NCBI GenBank assembly: GCA_036986155.1
Contig: BTRA01000025.1
Coordinates: 1-28,566 of the forward strand
Reading direction: 5' to 3'
Length of the DNA: 28,566 nucleotides
Source of the DNA: JACZXQ01 sp036986155
Lineage (GTDB): Bacteria > Gemmatimonadota > Gemmatimonadetes > Longimicrobiales > Gaopeijiaceae
The number at the start of each line of letters is the position of its first letter. The first letter of the stretch is position 1. This document shows, piece after piece, positions 7,462 through 15,767 of the stretch. Below the pieces are notes generated by a model. That model did no database searches. It saw only the letters and a program-made list of their open reading frames with translations, and had not been told where the DNA came from. The translations under genes and the position numbers were made by a program.

Positions 7462-8715
7462 GTGGACATTGCCCAACTAAAGAGTAAGAGCGTCGGAGAG
7501 CTCCACGAGATGGCTGACGAACTCAGCATCTCCAACTACTCCGGCCTTCGCAAGCAGGACCTCATCTTCCGGATCGAACAGAACCTCCTCGACAGCGAGG
7601 TCGTGCTTCGCGGGGAGGGCGTCCTCGAGATCCTGGCCGAGGGGTATGGCTTCTTGCGGTCCCAGGACTGGAACTACCTGTATGGCCCGGACGACATCTA
7701 TGTAAGCCCGTCGCAGATCAAGCGGTTCGATCTCCGCACGGGGGACACGGTGCTTGGTCAGGTCCGACCGCCGAAGGAGGGTGAGCGTTATCTGGCCCTC
7801 CTCAAAGTCGAAAGCGTCAACGGTGATGAGCCTGACAGGGCGAAGCATCGGATCGCCTTCGACAACCTCCGGCCCCGGTACCCGGAAGACCGCCTCAGGC
7901 TCGAGATCGCCTCCGGCGACATCTCCATGCGGGTCGTGGACCTCATCGCGCCCATCGGCATGGGTCAGCGCGGGCTGATCGTATCACCGCCGAAAGCCGG
8001 CAAGACGATTCTGCTCCAGAAGGTGGCCAACTCAATCGTGGAGAACCACCCGGACGTGCACCTCATCGTGCTGCTCATCGACGAGCGACCCGAAGAGGTG
8101 ACGGACATGGAGGAGCACGTCAAAGCCGAGGTCATCTCCTCGACCTTCGATGAGCCGGCAGAACGCCACACACAGGTGGCCGAAATGGTGCTCGAGAAGG
8201 CTCGACGGTTGGTGGAGCACGGTAGGAACGTGATCATTCTGCTGGACTCGATCACCCGGCTCGCGCGGGCCTACAACGTCACCGTGCCACACTCGGGCAA
8301 GATCCTGTCCGGCGGCGTGGATGCGAATGCGCTCCACAAGCCCAAGCGGTTTTTCGGCGCGGCGCGCAACATCGACGATGGGGGCTCGCTTACGGTGATC
8401 GCCACAGCGTTGATCGAGACTGGGAGTCGCATGGATGAGGTGATCTTCGAGGAGTTCAAAGGCACCGGTAACATGGAGCTGGTGCTGGACCGCCACATTT
8501 CGGACAAGCGTATCTTTCCAGCGATCGACCTGAACAAATCATCGACTCGAAAAGAAGAGTTGCTGCTCTCCGAGACTGAGTTGAACCGGGTCTATTTGCT
8601 ACGAAACTTCTTGTCGGACATGCCTCCCGCCGAAGCGATCGAGTTCCTGCTCGAGCGGATGAAGCGAACGGAAACCAACGAAGAATTCCTGAGTTCGATG
8701 GCTGCCGGCGGCTGA
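7462..8715 (+). CDS. rho: Transcription termination factor Rho
   Basis: Hexameric RNA helicase that ends transcription of untranslated RNA. The protein has 417 residues, the usual compact Rho length without a large N-terminal insertion. A Rho N-terminal helical domain (about 1-45) precedes the cold-shock-like RNA-binding domain (about 48-120, with GYGFLR at 61-66). The ATPase core has Walker A PPKAGKT (176-182), Walker B VIILLD (257-262), the Q-loop LSGGVDANAL (282-291) and the EEFKGTGNMEL segment at 330-340. The start is GTG at 7462, preceded by AGGA. The gene ends only seven bases from the stop of the convergent phosphoribosyltransferase gene. Confidence 0.98.
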   Translation: MDIAQLKSKSVGELHEMADELSISNYSGLRKQDLIFRIEQNLLDSEVVLRGEGVLEILAEGYGFLRSQDWNYLYGPDDIYVSPSQIKRFDLRTGDTVLGQVRPPKEGERYLALLKVESVNGDEPDRAKHRIAFDNLRPRYPEDRLRLEIASGDISMRVVDLIAPIGMGQRGLIVSPPKAGKTILLQKVANSIVENHPDVHLIVLLIDERPEEVTDMEEHVKAEVISSTFDEPAERHTQVAEMVLEKARRLVEHGRNVIILLDSITRLARAYNVTVPHSGKILSGGVDANALHKPKRFFGAARNIDDGGSLTVIATALIETGSRMDEVIFEEFKGTGNMELVLDRHISDKRIFPAIDLNKSSTRKEELLLSETELNRVYLLRNFLSDMPPAEAIEFLLERMKRTETNEEFLSSMAAGG

Positions 8716-8722
8716 CGCCCCC

Positions 8723-9265
8723 CTACTCGTCGCTGGCATGCTCGTAACGAGGATTCGTGACGAGGCGGTCCCGGTCGAAGATCTTTCGGTCCCAGGGAAA
8801 CATGATCGTGGCGTCGGTGGCGAGCGCGAAGTAGTCGGGCTTGTAGCCCTGCACTCGTGCAAAGCTAGTGGCCGTCTGCACCTCCGCGGGTCCGATGTCG
8901 CGGATGGCAGCGAGCGCCAGCCTGAGCGTATCACCGGACGTGACGATCTCGTCTACGAGCAGGACGCGACTGCCACGCGCCTGAACGGGCGCGGCCGAAA
9001 GTATGGCCGGTCGCTCACGCACCTGCTCATCCCCGTCCTTGCGAGAAATCTTCATGGAGTAGAAGTCCACGCGCAGAATCGAGGCGACGATGGCTCCCGG
9101 AATCGCGCCCGCCCGGGCGATGCCGACAACGAGGTCTGGGTGGTAGTGCCGTTCGACCTTCAGCGCCAACGCTCGACACAACTCTCCGAACATCTCCCAG
9201 GATAGGTCGATGTAGTCTTCGGCCGAGTCGGCAAGCGGGCCTGGAGACGGACGCATGGGGTGCAA
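8723..9265 (-). CDS. Phosphoribosyltransferase, purine-salvage type
   Basis: A 180-residue cytosolic type I phosphoribosyltransferase. The PRPP-binding loop VLLVDEIVTSGDT is at residues 101-113 and the PRPP pyrophosphate-loop region VGIARAGAIPG at about 47-57. The overall plan resembles the xanthine/hypoxanthine/guanine phosphoribosyltransferase (Gpt-like) group, with a hood region near the C-terminus containing FPWDRKIFD. The exact base is not certain. The start is either TTG at 9265, which has GAGG five bases upstream, or ATG at 9256, which is too far from that site; the first was kept. It is transcribed divergently from the unknown gene at 9390 and converges on rho. Confidence 0.85.
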   Translation of the reverse strand: MHPMRPSPGPLADSAEDYIDLSWEMFGELCRALALKVERHYHPDLVVGIARAGAIPGAIVASILRVDFYSMKISRKDGDEQVRERPAILSAAPVQARGSRVLLVDEIVTSGDTLRLALAAIRDIGPAEVQTATSFARVQGYKPDYFALATDATIMFPWDRKIFDRDRLVTNPRYEHASDE

Positions 9266-9330
9266 AGACGCCTCACGGTAAAGGGCATGTGACGAAAGCT
9301 AGCGTCGGTCGGTCGACCGCCACAGGGCTC

Positions 9331-9359
9331 TTGACCCGCCCCACCCCTTCCGGCATGAT
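9331..9359 (+). promoter_or_regulatory. Candidate sigma-70 promoter of the gene at 9390
   Basis: TTGACC (9331-9336) is followed after exactly 17 bases by CATGAT (9354-9359), matching five of six and four of six consensus positions. Transcription would start about 24 bases before the ATG at 9390, leaving room for the GGAAGG ribosome binding site. Confidence 0.45.
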
Positions 9360-9389
9360 CCGGCCACCAAGTAATCCGTCGGAAGGTGC

Positions 9390-9848
9390 ATGGACGAATC
9401 GCAGAATACACGAGCTGAAGAGCGCTTCGAGGAAGCCCTGAGCACAACGGGGGCCCGCGATCCTCGGGAGTATTACCGCGCCCGGCTCAAGGAGCTTCGG
9501 ACGGCTGACCCGGAGGCCTACAGCTCCGCTGTCCAGTACTACGACGACACTCTCCTGCCGTCCATCGCCGACGGTGATGTCGACCCGCTCGAGGCATGGT
9601 GGGAGTATGGGCGGCGGATCGCCGAGCTCAGCGTCGATGGTCGCACAGTCGAAATCGACCCATCGGGTCGGTCACATTCCTACTCCCGCCCTACACCGCA
9701 CGACCGAATGATCCTCCACCTCCCGGACGGAACCAAGGGACCGGGGCTGGTCGTGGGTCTTCCCCCCGATCTGTCCCAGGCCCAGATGGCCAGCTACGAT
9801 CTTCTCGTGGCAGGCAAACAACGGCTGAGAGACGAAGACCAAGCCTAG
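9390..9848 (+). CDS. Hypothetical protein
   Basis: A 152-residue acidic, soluble protein that I do not recognise. The N-terminal half looks helical and charged (RAEERFEEAL, EYYRARLKEL, EAWWEYGRRIAEL); the second half has short strands (RTVEIDP, RMILHLPDG, PGLVVGLPP) and ends in a helix. There is no signal peptide or membrane segment. The ATG is preceded by GGAAGGTGC, a good ribosome binding site, and codon use matches the neighbouring genes. It lies 41 bases before the GroES-like gene and probably shares its transcript. Confidence 0.75.
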   Translation: MDESQNTRAEERFEEALSTTGARDPREYYRARLKELRTADPEAYSSAVQYYDDTLLPSIADGDVDPLEAWWEYGRRIAELSVDGRTVEIDPSGRSHSYSRPTPHDRMILHLPDGTKGPGLVVGLPPDLSQAQMASYDLLVAGKQRLRDEDQA

Positions 9849-9889
9849 AGGCCCAATCCATATCGACCGCCCATCATCCGAGGTGAACA

Positions 9890-10171
9890 ATGTCCAACGA
9901 GCGCCTGTCCAGCCCTAGAAACATCTCCTGGGAGCCGCGCCCCGGCTGGGCCACGGTGCGTCTCGTCGGCACCTGCGCGGACCGCACGCTACGGCGTGGT
10001 CAGATCGTATCGCACACCCCGAGCGACGAATACGACGTGCCGGGGCAGGACGATGGGCTCGGACCGGGCACCATGGTGATCGTCCTGCACGAAGAGGTGC
10101 GACTCGTCGAGGATGATCTGCACCTCGTGCCGGAGCACGCGGTCGTCGCGGTGGGAGAGCGATTGCCTTAG
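9890..10171 (+). CDS. Small GroES-like fold protein (putative)
   Basis: A 93-residue soluble protein. The C-terminal two thirds resemble the co-chaperonin GroES plan: a GQIVS strand (about 37-41, compare GEVVAVG), a variable loop, GPGTMVIVLHEEVRL (about 58-72, compare the GDxVLFxxYAGxEVKI segment) and DLHLVPEHAVVAV (about 76-88, compare EYLIVREDDILAV). The N-terminal strand containing the mobile loop that binds GroEL is replaced by an unrelated sequence, so this is probably a divergent relative rather than a true co-chaperonin. The ribosome binding site GAGGTGAACA leads straight into the ATG. The homology is my reading of patterns, not the result of a search. Confidence 0.65.
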   Translation: MSNERLSSPRNISWEPRPGWATVRLVGTCADRTLRRGQIVSHTPSDEYDVPGQDDGLGPGTMVIVLHEEVRLVEDDLHLVPEHAVVAVGERLP

Positions 10172-10190
10172 GGTCACGGATCCAACCCTC

Positions 10191-10209
10191 TCGAGGACTC
10201 AGTCCTCGA
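10191..10209. repeat. Perfect 19-base inverted repeat centred on a stop codon
   Basis: TCGAGGACT-C-AGTCCTCGA is a perfect palindrome with nine-base arms. It lies between the convergent gene ends, and its centre is the TGA stop of the FakA-FakB fusion gene (10199-10201). It could fold in transcripts of both strands and protect or end them. There is no following U-run, so it is not a classic intrinsic terminator. Confidence 0.6.
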
Positions 10210-12013
10210 CCATGAATGCCACGCCCCAGGCCCCGAGACCCAGGTGGGTCGAAACCACCGGCGTGGCCGGCGCCGTAAGAATCTCACAATCAGGCCAGAC
10301 ACCTCGGATTTCTCTGTCCACGATCTCCAACATCTCCGGGCACCCCACGTGGATGATACCGAAGCGCACGCGTTCGGCCTCCGCAGGCACGCGCTCCGCC
10401 AAGAAATCCATGATGGTTCGGAGTACGCGCTCACGTCCGAGCGCCTTGCCTGCGACCACCAGCTTGCCCTCGCGTGTGACCTCCAAGATCGGCTTCACTT
10501 TCAGCACCGTCCCGAGCCACGCCCGGCTACGGCTCACGCGCCCCGAAGCCACAAGCCGGTCGAAGGTGTCCAGCGTGAAGAGGAGCCCGGACTGGTCGCG
10601 GACCCGTTCCAATTCGGCCACGATCTCGGTGGGATCCATCCCGGACTCGGCGAGTTCGGCGGCCTTGAGGACCACGAGCCCCTGCAACAGCGAGACGCCT
10701 TGTGAGTCCATGAGGTCGACGGGTACGTCATCGAGCAGGCCGGCAGCCGCCTCTGCGGACTGGAAGGTGCCCGACAATCCCGACGCCAGCACCACGCTCA
10801 CGACCCGCTCAGAGTCCTGAGCACACCTCTCGAAACCGTCCTTGAACGCCGCCGGCGTGGGCTGAGACGTGGTGGGTAGCACCCGGTCTTCTCGAAGCCA
10901 CTCGTGGAATTGGGACGCCGTGATGTCCACGCCATCGCGAAGTACGTCGTCCTTCGTCACGAGCATCAGCGGCACTACCTGGATCCCATGGGCCCGGACG
11001 ACCTCTTCGGGGAGATCGGCCGCGCTGTCCGTCACGACCCCGACCGGGCGCCGCGCCAAAGACACATGCTTGCTCGCCGCCGCTCCGACAGCCGCATATT
11101 GCGCCTTCATGTCCTCGGCTTTGTGTGTGGCCAGCCTCCCTAGGGTCCGGAGGTACGCGAAAACCTCTTCCGGGTCGTCCGTATGGACGTGGATCTTCAG
11201 GATGTCGCCGGTTCTTATGACGATGAGCGAGTCCCCTCGACCCCTGAGGCTGTCACGCACGTCGTTCTGATCGGGAAGATCGTCACCCCGTACAAGCGCC
11301 TCGGTGCAGAATCGATACCGCTCGGTCTGCTCGGGCAGCCCCACATTCGCGACGGCGGGCAAACTGTCGGTGAAATCCAACTCCATCGGAGCGACGATCG
11401 GATCCCCGTTCAGGAACAGCACGATCCCCTCGAGCAAGCTGACGAAGCCCTTCGCGCCGGCGTCCACCACGCCCGCACTCTTCAGGATCGGCAAGAGTTC
11501 GGGCGTGTGGTCGAGCGACTCCCGCGCCTTGGCCAACAGTTGCTCCAGAAGTGGCGCAAAATCCCTGGTGGGCGCGCCAGTAGCCGCATCTGCCGTGTCT
11601 CGCATCACGGTCAGAATCGTGCCCTCGACGGGCTGCTCGAGCGCTTCGTAGAGATTCTCGACGCCCGCGGCCATGGCGCCACCGAAGTCATTCGCGTCGA
11701 TACGGTTCTCACCCTTTACCTTGGTCGCGAACCCCAACAGGAAATGCGAGAGCATCATGCCACAGTTGCCCCGGGCACCAAGGACGGCCGCCTGGGCGGC
11801 ATGATTCGCTACGACCGAAATGGACCGATCCCGGTTCCCTCGAATCTGATCCGAGATCGCCTGAAGGGTCAGCGCAAGATTGGTGCCTGTATCGCCATCC
11901 GGCACCGGAAAGACGTTGATACGGTTGAGGATTCCCCGTTGCTGCTGGGCGTACTCGCACGCGGCGAGCAAGGCCCTTCTGAACCGGGGACCATCGACGT
12001 AGGAGATCTGCAT
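10199..12013 (-). CDS. FakA-FakB fusion: DhaL/FakA kinase with C-terminal DegV fatty-acid-binding domain
   Basis: A 604-residue fusion of the two halves of fatty acid kinase. Residues 1-200 form a DhaL-type ATP-binding domain with the metal/nucleotide motif FPVPDGDTGTN (35-45), GARGNCG (79-85) and DAGAKGF (184-190). Residues about 230-315 match the FakA middle domain (FCTEALV, IHVHTDDPEE). Residues about 323-604 form a complete DegV/FakB domain: VTDSAADLP (327-335), TTSQPT (381-386), SGLSGT (411-416) and HVGCPE (555-560), which line the fatty acid site. In Firmicutes FakA phosphorylates a fatty acid held by a separate FakB protein, giving acyl-phosphate for phospholipid synthesis or signalling. 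The start ATG has only a weak ribosome binding site and is preceded by a tandem TCTTGGAA repeat. Confidence 0.92.
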   Translation of the reverse strand: MQISYVDGPRFRRALLAACEYAQQQRGILNRINVFPVPDGDTGTNLALTLQAISDQIRGNRDRSISVVANHAAQAAVLGARGNCGMMLSHFLLGFATKVKGENRIDANDFGGAMAAGVENLYEALEQPVEGTILTVMRDTADAATGAPTRDFAPLLEQLLAKARESLDHTPELLPILKSAGVVDAGAKGFVSLLEGIVLFLNGDPIVAPMELDFTDSLPAVANVGLPEQTERYRFCTEALVRGDDLPDQNDVRDSLRGRGDSLIVIRTGDILKIHVHTDDPEEVFAYLRTLGRLATHKAEDMKAQYAAVGAAASKHVSLARRPVGVVTDSAADLPEEVVRAHGIQVVPLMLVTKDDVLRDGVDITASQFHEWLREDRVLPTTSQPTPAAFKDGFERCAQDSERVVSVVLASGLSGTFQSAEAAAGLLDDVPVDLMDSQGVSLLQGLVVLKAAELAESGMDPTEIVAELERVRDQSGLLFTLDTFDRLVASGRVSRSRAWLGTVLKVKPILEVTREGKLVVAGKALGRERVLRTIMDFLAERVPAEAERVRFGIIHVGCPEMLEIVDREIRGVWPDCEILTAPATPVVSTHLGLGAWGVAFMVED

Positions 12014-12029
12014 TCTTGGAATCTTGGAA
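12014..12029. repeat. Tandem 8-base repeat at the fakAB start
   Basis: TCTTGGAA occurs twice head to tail directly next to the start codon of the FakA-FakB gene (read on the minus strand as two copies of TTCCAAGA followed by ATG). It occupies the place where the ribosome binding site should be. Two copies can arise by chance, so its meaning is uncertain. Confidence 0.5.
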
Positions 12030-12155
12030 TATGGCCGGGACCGCGCAACGCATCTGTCCGCCCCGACGTGAGAGTTGGGCTTGAGCAGTCGCCCTCACGG
12101 CACCAGCTTAAGGGGTTGCTGTCCGACAACTTCCCCGATCCATCAGGAGGGTTCC

Positions 12156-13454
12156 GTGAGTGAAGGTGGCGCCGGACTCCATTGGCTCGTGGTGGCCATG
12201 GAGCGCGCGCAGGTGGGCGACGCCTCCCGGTGTGGGCTCCCGACCGATGCGCCGGCTGATAAGGCGTGGCCCTGGGTCGCCGATTTCCTGCACGTGACCC
12301 AGGACGATGTCACGTTGGCGGTGGCCCGGGCCTTCCACCTGGAGATGGCAGATCTTTCTGCTGCCCAACCAGAGGCCCTGTCGCTTCTGCCCAAGCGCCA
12401 CGCACTCCGCTACTGCGTTCTCCCGATCAGGTGCACGGATCGGGAGTTCGTCGTAGCCACATCCGAACCACTCGATTTCGAGGCGGAGCGCGAGATCGGA
12501 TTCCTCTCCGGGCGGACCACTGTGTTCACTATAGCCTCTCCAGCCGCGATCAGCGAGGCGCTACAGGAGCAGTATAGAGAAAGCCCTAAGGCCAAGAGCG
12601 TCTTGGAGAACGTCGATTACTCGGAGGCTGTCCAGAGCGTCAGCTTTCCACCAGAGGTCTCCACTCGAGCACCCGCCGAGGCCGGTGAAGACCAGATCGG
12701 CGGAGTCGTAGCACTCATCCTCCATGAGGCGGTCAAGGCCGATGCTTCTGCAGTCCAGCTCACGCCTCGGGGCAGCACCGGCCAGGTTCTGCTCAGCGAG
12801 GAGGCCGGGTTCACGACACTGCTCAGACTTCCGGGCGACGTGCTCGTTGCCGTAGCGGAGCGCGTCGGTCTCTTGGCCGACCTGCCGACCGAGTCGGAGG
12901 CCGCCTTCGGGAGCTTCGAGGCGTTCGTCGACGATGCTGCGTATTCGGTCTCAGTCCATTTGGTGCCCGGCCTCGCGGGACAGATGCTTCTCCAGATCAG
13001 CACCGATTCGACCGCCGTCCCAGCCGCGCCGGCGGAAGACGTATGGCACGCGGAGACGACCGCCGGCGAAGGCCATATCCTCGTCGTGGATGACGATCCA
13101 GGTGGCCGCCTGATGATGAGGACGGTGCTGGAGAAGCACGGGTTCACCGTGTCCGAGGCCGACGACGGCGCGACGGCGCTTCCCCTCCTCCAACTCGCGC
13201 ACGATATCGACGCCGTGTTACTCGACCTGATGATGACGAACATCGACGGGCTCGAGGTGCTTCTCCGTGTCCGCAAAGGGCGAACGACAGCAGGGCTTCC
13301 GGTGGTCATCCTGACGGGCTCAAAGGATCCCGATGACGAGCAAAAGCTCCTTCGGGCAGGCGCGGATGATTATCTTCGCAAGCCGGTGGACCCCGATCAG
13401 TTGGTCGACCGGGTGAAGGCAGTGCTCAGGCGATCCCGCTCCGTCTTGGACTAG
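12156..13454 (+). CDS. Hybrid protein: PilB/GspE-like N-terminal domain with C-terminal response-regulator receiver
   Basis: A 432-residue protein. Residues about 40-140 match the N-terminal (MshEN-like) domain of type II secretion/type IV pilus ATPases, including SLLPKRHALRYCVLPI and FVVATSEPLDFEAEREIGF. Residues about 177-240 look like a decayed version of the region before the ATPase core: VVALILHEAVKADASAVQLTP stands where active enzymes have a SDIHIEP motif. No Walker motifs follow. Residues 306-425 form a canonical receiver domain with acidic D312/D313, phosphoacceptor D357 (in VLLD), T387 and K409. It is therefore probably a phosphorylation-controlled binding protein, not a motor; MshEN domains can bind cyclic di-GMP. 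The GTG at 12156 is chosen because AGGAGG lies five bases upstream, although the frame is open from 12075. Confidence 0.82.
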   Translation: MSEGGAGLHWLVVAMERAQVGDASRCGLPTDAPADKAWPWVADFLHVTQDDVTLAVARAFHLEMADLSAAQPEALSLLPKRHALRYCVLPIRCTDREFVVATSEPLDFEAEREIGFLSGRTTVFTIASPAAISEALQEQYRESPKAKSVLENVDYSEAVQSVSFPPEVSTRAPAEAGEDQIGGVVALILHEAVKADASAVQLTPRGSTGQVLLSEEAGFTTLLRLPGDVLVAVAERVGLLADLPTESEAAFGSFEAFVDDAAYSVSVHLVPGLAGQMLLQISTDSTAVPAAPAEDVWHAETTAGEGHILVVDDDPGGRLMMRTVLEKHGFTVSEADDGATALPLLQLAHDIDAVLLDLMMTNIDGLEVLLRVRKGRTTAGLPVVILTGSKDPDDEQKLLRAGADDYLRKPVDPDQLVDRVKAVLRRSRSVLD

Positions 13455-13534
13455 CAGGCCGCATCGACTCCGCCGAGGACCCGTTCACGGCCCGCGGGAG
13501 CGAAATCGGGCTCAACTAGTAGAGGAGCATACCA

Positions 13535-15739
13535 GTGGTGGGCGTGTGGTGGCGGTGGTGGACCCCGGGTCGCCTTGCGGCCCCGGGTGTCGTGGTAGCG
13601 ATCCTGTTACTAGTTCCAGCGGAGGGGCGTTCGCAGTCGTCTGCTCCGGCGCATGGAGCAGACCGCGTAGTTCGGGCGACGCACGTCGAGTCGGGTATCC
13701 GGGTCGACGGTGTGTTGGACGAGACCATCTGGGGGCAGATCGAACCGATCACCGACTTCCTACAAAGAGACCCCGTGGACGGAGCTCCGGCCACCGAACG
13801 TACCGAAGTCCGTATCGCGTACGATGAGGACGCCCTCTATTTCGGCCTGATCATGTACGACAGCGATCCGGGGGCCATTCGGACGAGCATCCTCCAGCGC
13901 GAGGGCCGCATCGATCAAGACGATCACGTCTGGATCGCGCTCGACACGTATCACGACGGACGGAACGCGTACCTCTTCGAGATGAACGCCTTCGGCACGC
14001 AGGGTGATGCACTCTTCAGTGACGAGTCGCTGACGTTGGCCGATTGGAATTGGGAGGGCGTCTATCGGAGCGAGGCCCGGATCACGTCCGAAGGATGGGT
14101 TCTCGAGGTCGCTATTCCGTTTACGACCATCCGCTTCTCCGCCGATGAAGCGCCGGAAATGGGCATCGCCATCCGCCGAGCGATCCGACGCAAGAACGAG
14201 GATGTCTACTGGCCCCATATCGGGCAGGACTTCCGAGGCGGTATCACCCAGGTGTCTCAGTACGCCACGTTGACGGGCATGCGTGACCTCCGCCGTGGGC
14301 GCTACATGGAACTCAAACCGTTCGGAATCGTGGGCGCCCAAAAGGTCGGCAGCGTGGAGGGAACCGACGTGCTCGATGACCTCGGTCTCGACTTCAAGTA
14401 TTCGATCACCTCGAACCTCACGCTGGACCTTACGCTGAACACGGACTTCGCCCAGGTGGAGTCGGATAACGTCCAGATCAACCTGACCCGCTTCAACCTC
14501 TTCTTCCCCGAAAAGCGGGAGTTCTTTCTGGAACGAGCGGGGGTGTTCAATTTCGGGGATCCACAGCAGACCGAGATCTTCTTCAGCCGGCGTGTGGGCA
14601 TCGGGAACGACATCATCGGTGGAGGCAGGCTGACCGGCCAAATGGGGCCGATCTCGATGGGCTTCCTGAGCCTCCAGACCGAAGATGGCATCATGGGCGA
14701 CGAGCGAATCAGCAGAGGCGCCAACAATACGGTCGTGCGCCTGCGGGCCGACGTGGCTCCTAGAACCACGGTGGGCGCCATCTTCACGAATCTCGAGAAT
14801 GCCGCGGCCTACAACCGCGTGGGTGGTGCCGATGTGAGTGCGAGGTTCGGGGGCAGCAGTTCGCTCAACGCCTGGTTCGCGAGCGTGTGGGACTCCGAGT
14901 CCGAAAGGGTCTCGGCGGGATCTGTCGACCTCAATCTCCGAAACGCCAGATGGGGGGTGCGCGTCGGTTACACCGACATCGCCGAAGGTTACGACCCGGG
15001 ACTCGGGTTCGTCCGACGTGACGATCTCGTACGGTACAGCGCGACCGTGTCAGCCACGCCGCGATTCGAACAGAGTCCTTGGGCGCGCCGGTTGGTGAGC
15101 GCGTTCGTCACGACCTACATCGAGGGCCAAGACGGCACCAAGCAGAGTACGGATCTGTTGTACCACAACAGGCTCACGTTTCAGAGTGGGGATGCCGTGG
15201 GCCTGAACGGGCAGCGGCGTTTCGAGCGGCTCGATGCTCCCGCGCGCATTCAGGGCCGTGAGCTCCCTGCCGGGGATTACACTTTCTACACGATCAGCGG
15301 AAGCGCCCGCACGAACGAGAGTCGCACGTTTTCCGGGTCTGCAAGGTTCTCGTTGGGTGAGTTCTGGAGTGGTACTCGAACCCAGTACGGTGGCGCCCTG
15401 ACCTGGAAGACCGGTCCGAACCTGACGCTGACCGGCTCGGTAAACCGAAACGACATCGACTTGCCGGTGGAGGACGGCGCCTTCTCCACCACCATCCTCA
15501 GCCTCAACGTGCTCGGAGCGATCAACCGACGCCTGTTCGCCAACGCCCTCGTCCAGTACGACGATATCTCGGAAAACCTCCAGTCCAATGTCCGGATCGA
15601 CTGGATTCACACGCCGGGGAGCGATCTGTTCATCGTCCTGGACACGGGCTACTTCTTGGGCAACCTGCTCGATCCAAGGGATACGCGGTGGGTAAACCGC
15701 GCGGGTGTCGTGAAGCTGACGTACCTCAAGGCCTTCTGA
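13535..15739 (+). CDS. DUF5916 outer-membrane protein with N-terminal CBM9-like domain
   Basis: A 734-residue exported protein. The N-terminus is a signal peptide with an unusual tryptophan- and arginine-rich start (VWWRWWTPGR) and a hydrophobic core (about 15-28). Residues about 45-215 form a carbohydrate-binding family 9-like domain (RVDGVLDETIW, DQDDHVWIALDTYHDGRNAY, WVLEVAIPFTTIRF). The remainder is DUF5916, rich in alternating strands and containing FFPEKREFFLERAGVFNFG, and it ends in phenylalanine (VVKLTYLKAF) as outer-membrane barrels do. The family is common in Bacteroidota and Gemmatimonadota, and its substrate is unknown. Translation starts at tandem GTG codons with AGAGGAG upstream. 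It lies 80 bases after the receiver-hybrid gene and may share its transcript. Confidence 0.88.
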   Translation: MVGVWWRWWTPGRLAAPGVVVAILLLVPAEGRSQSSAPAHGADRVVRATHVESGIRVDGVLDETIWGQIEPITDFLQRDPVDGAPATERTEVRIAYDEDALYFGLIMYDSDPGAIRTSILQREGRIDQDDHVWIALDTYHDGRNAYLFEMNAFGTQGDALFSDESLTLADWNWEGVYRSEARITSEGWVLEVAIPFTTIRFSADEAPEMGIAIRRAIRRKNEDVYWPHIGQDFRGGITQVSQYATLTGMRDLRRGRYMELKPFGIVGAQKVGSVEGTDVLDDLGLDFKYSITSNLTLDLTLNTDFAQVESDNVQINLTRFNLFFPEKREFFLERAGVFNFGDPQQTEIFFSRRVGIGNDIIGGGRLTGQMGPISMGFLSLQTEDGIMGDERISRGANNTVVRLRADVAPRTTVGAIFTNLENAAAYNRVGGADVSARFGGSSSLNAWFASVWDSESERVSAGSVDLNLRNARWGVRVGYTDIAEGYDPGLGFVRRDDLVRYSATVSATPRFEQSPWARRLVSAFVTTYIEGQDGTKQSTDLLYHNRLTFQSGDAVGLNGQRRFERLDAPARIQGRELPAGDYTFYTISGSARTNESRTFSGSARFSLGEFWSGTRTQYGGALTWKTGPNLTLTGSVNRNDIDLPVEDGAFSTTILSLNVLGAINRRLFANALVQYDDISENLQSNVRIDWIHTPGSDLFIVLDTGYFLGNLLDPRDTRWVNRAGVVKLTYLKAF

Positions 15740-15767
15740 TTCGAAACCCACATTGCTGGCCGACGAC

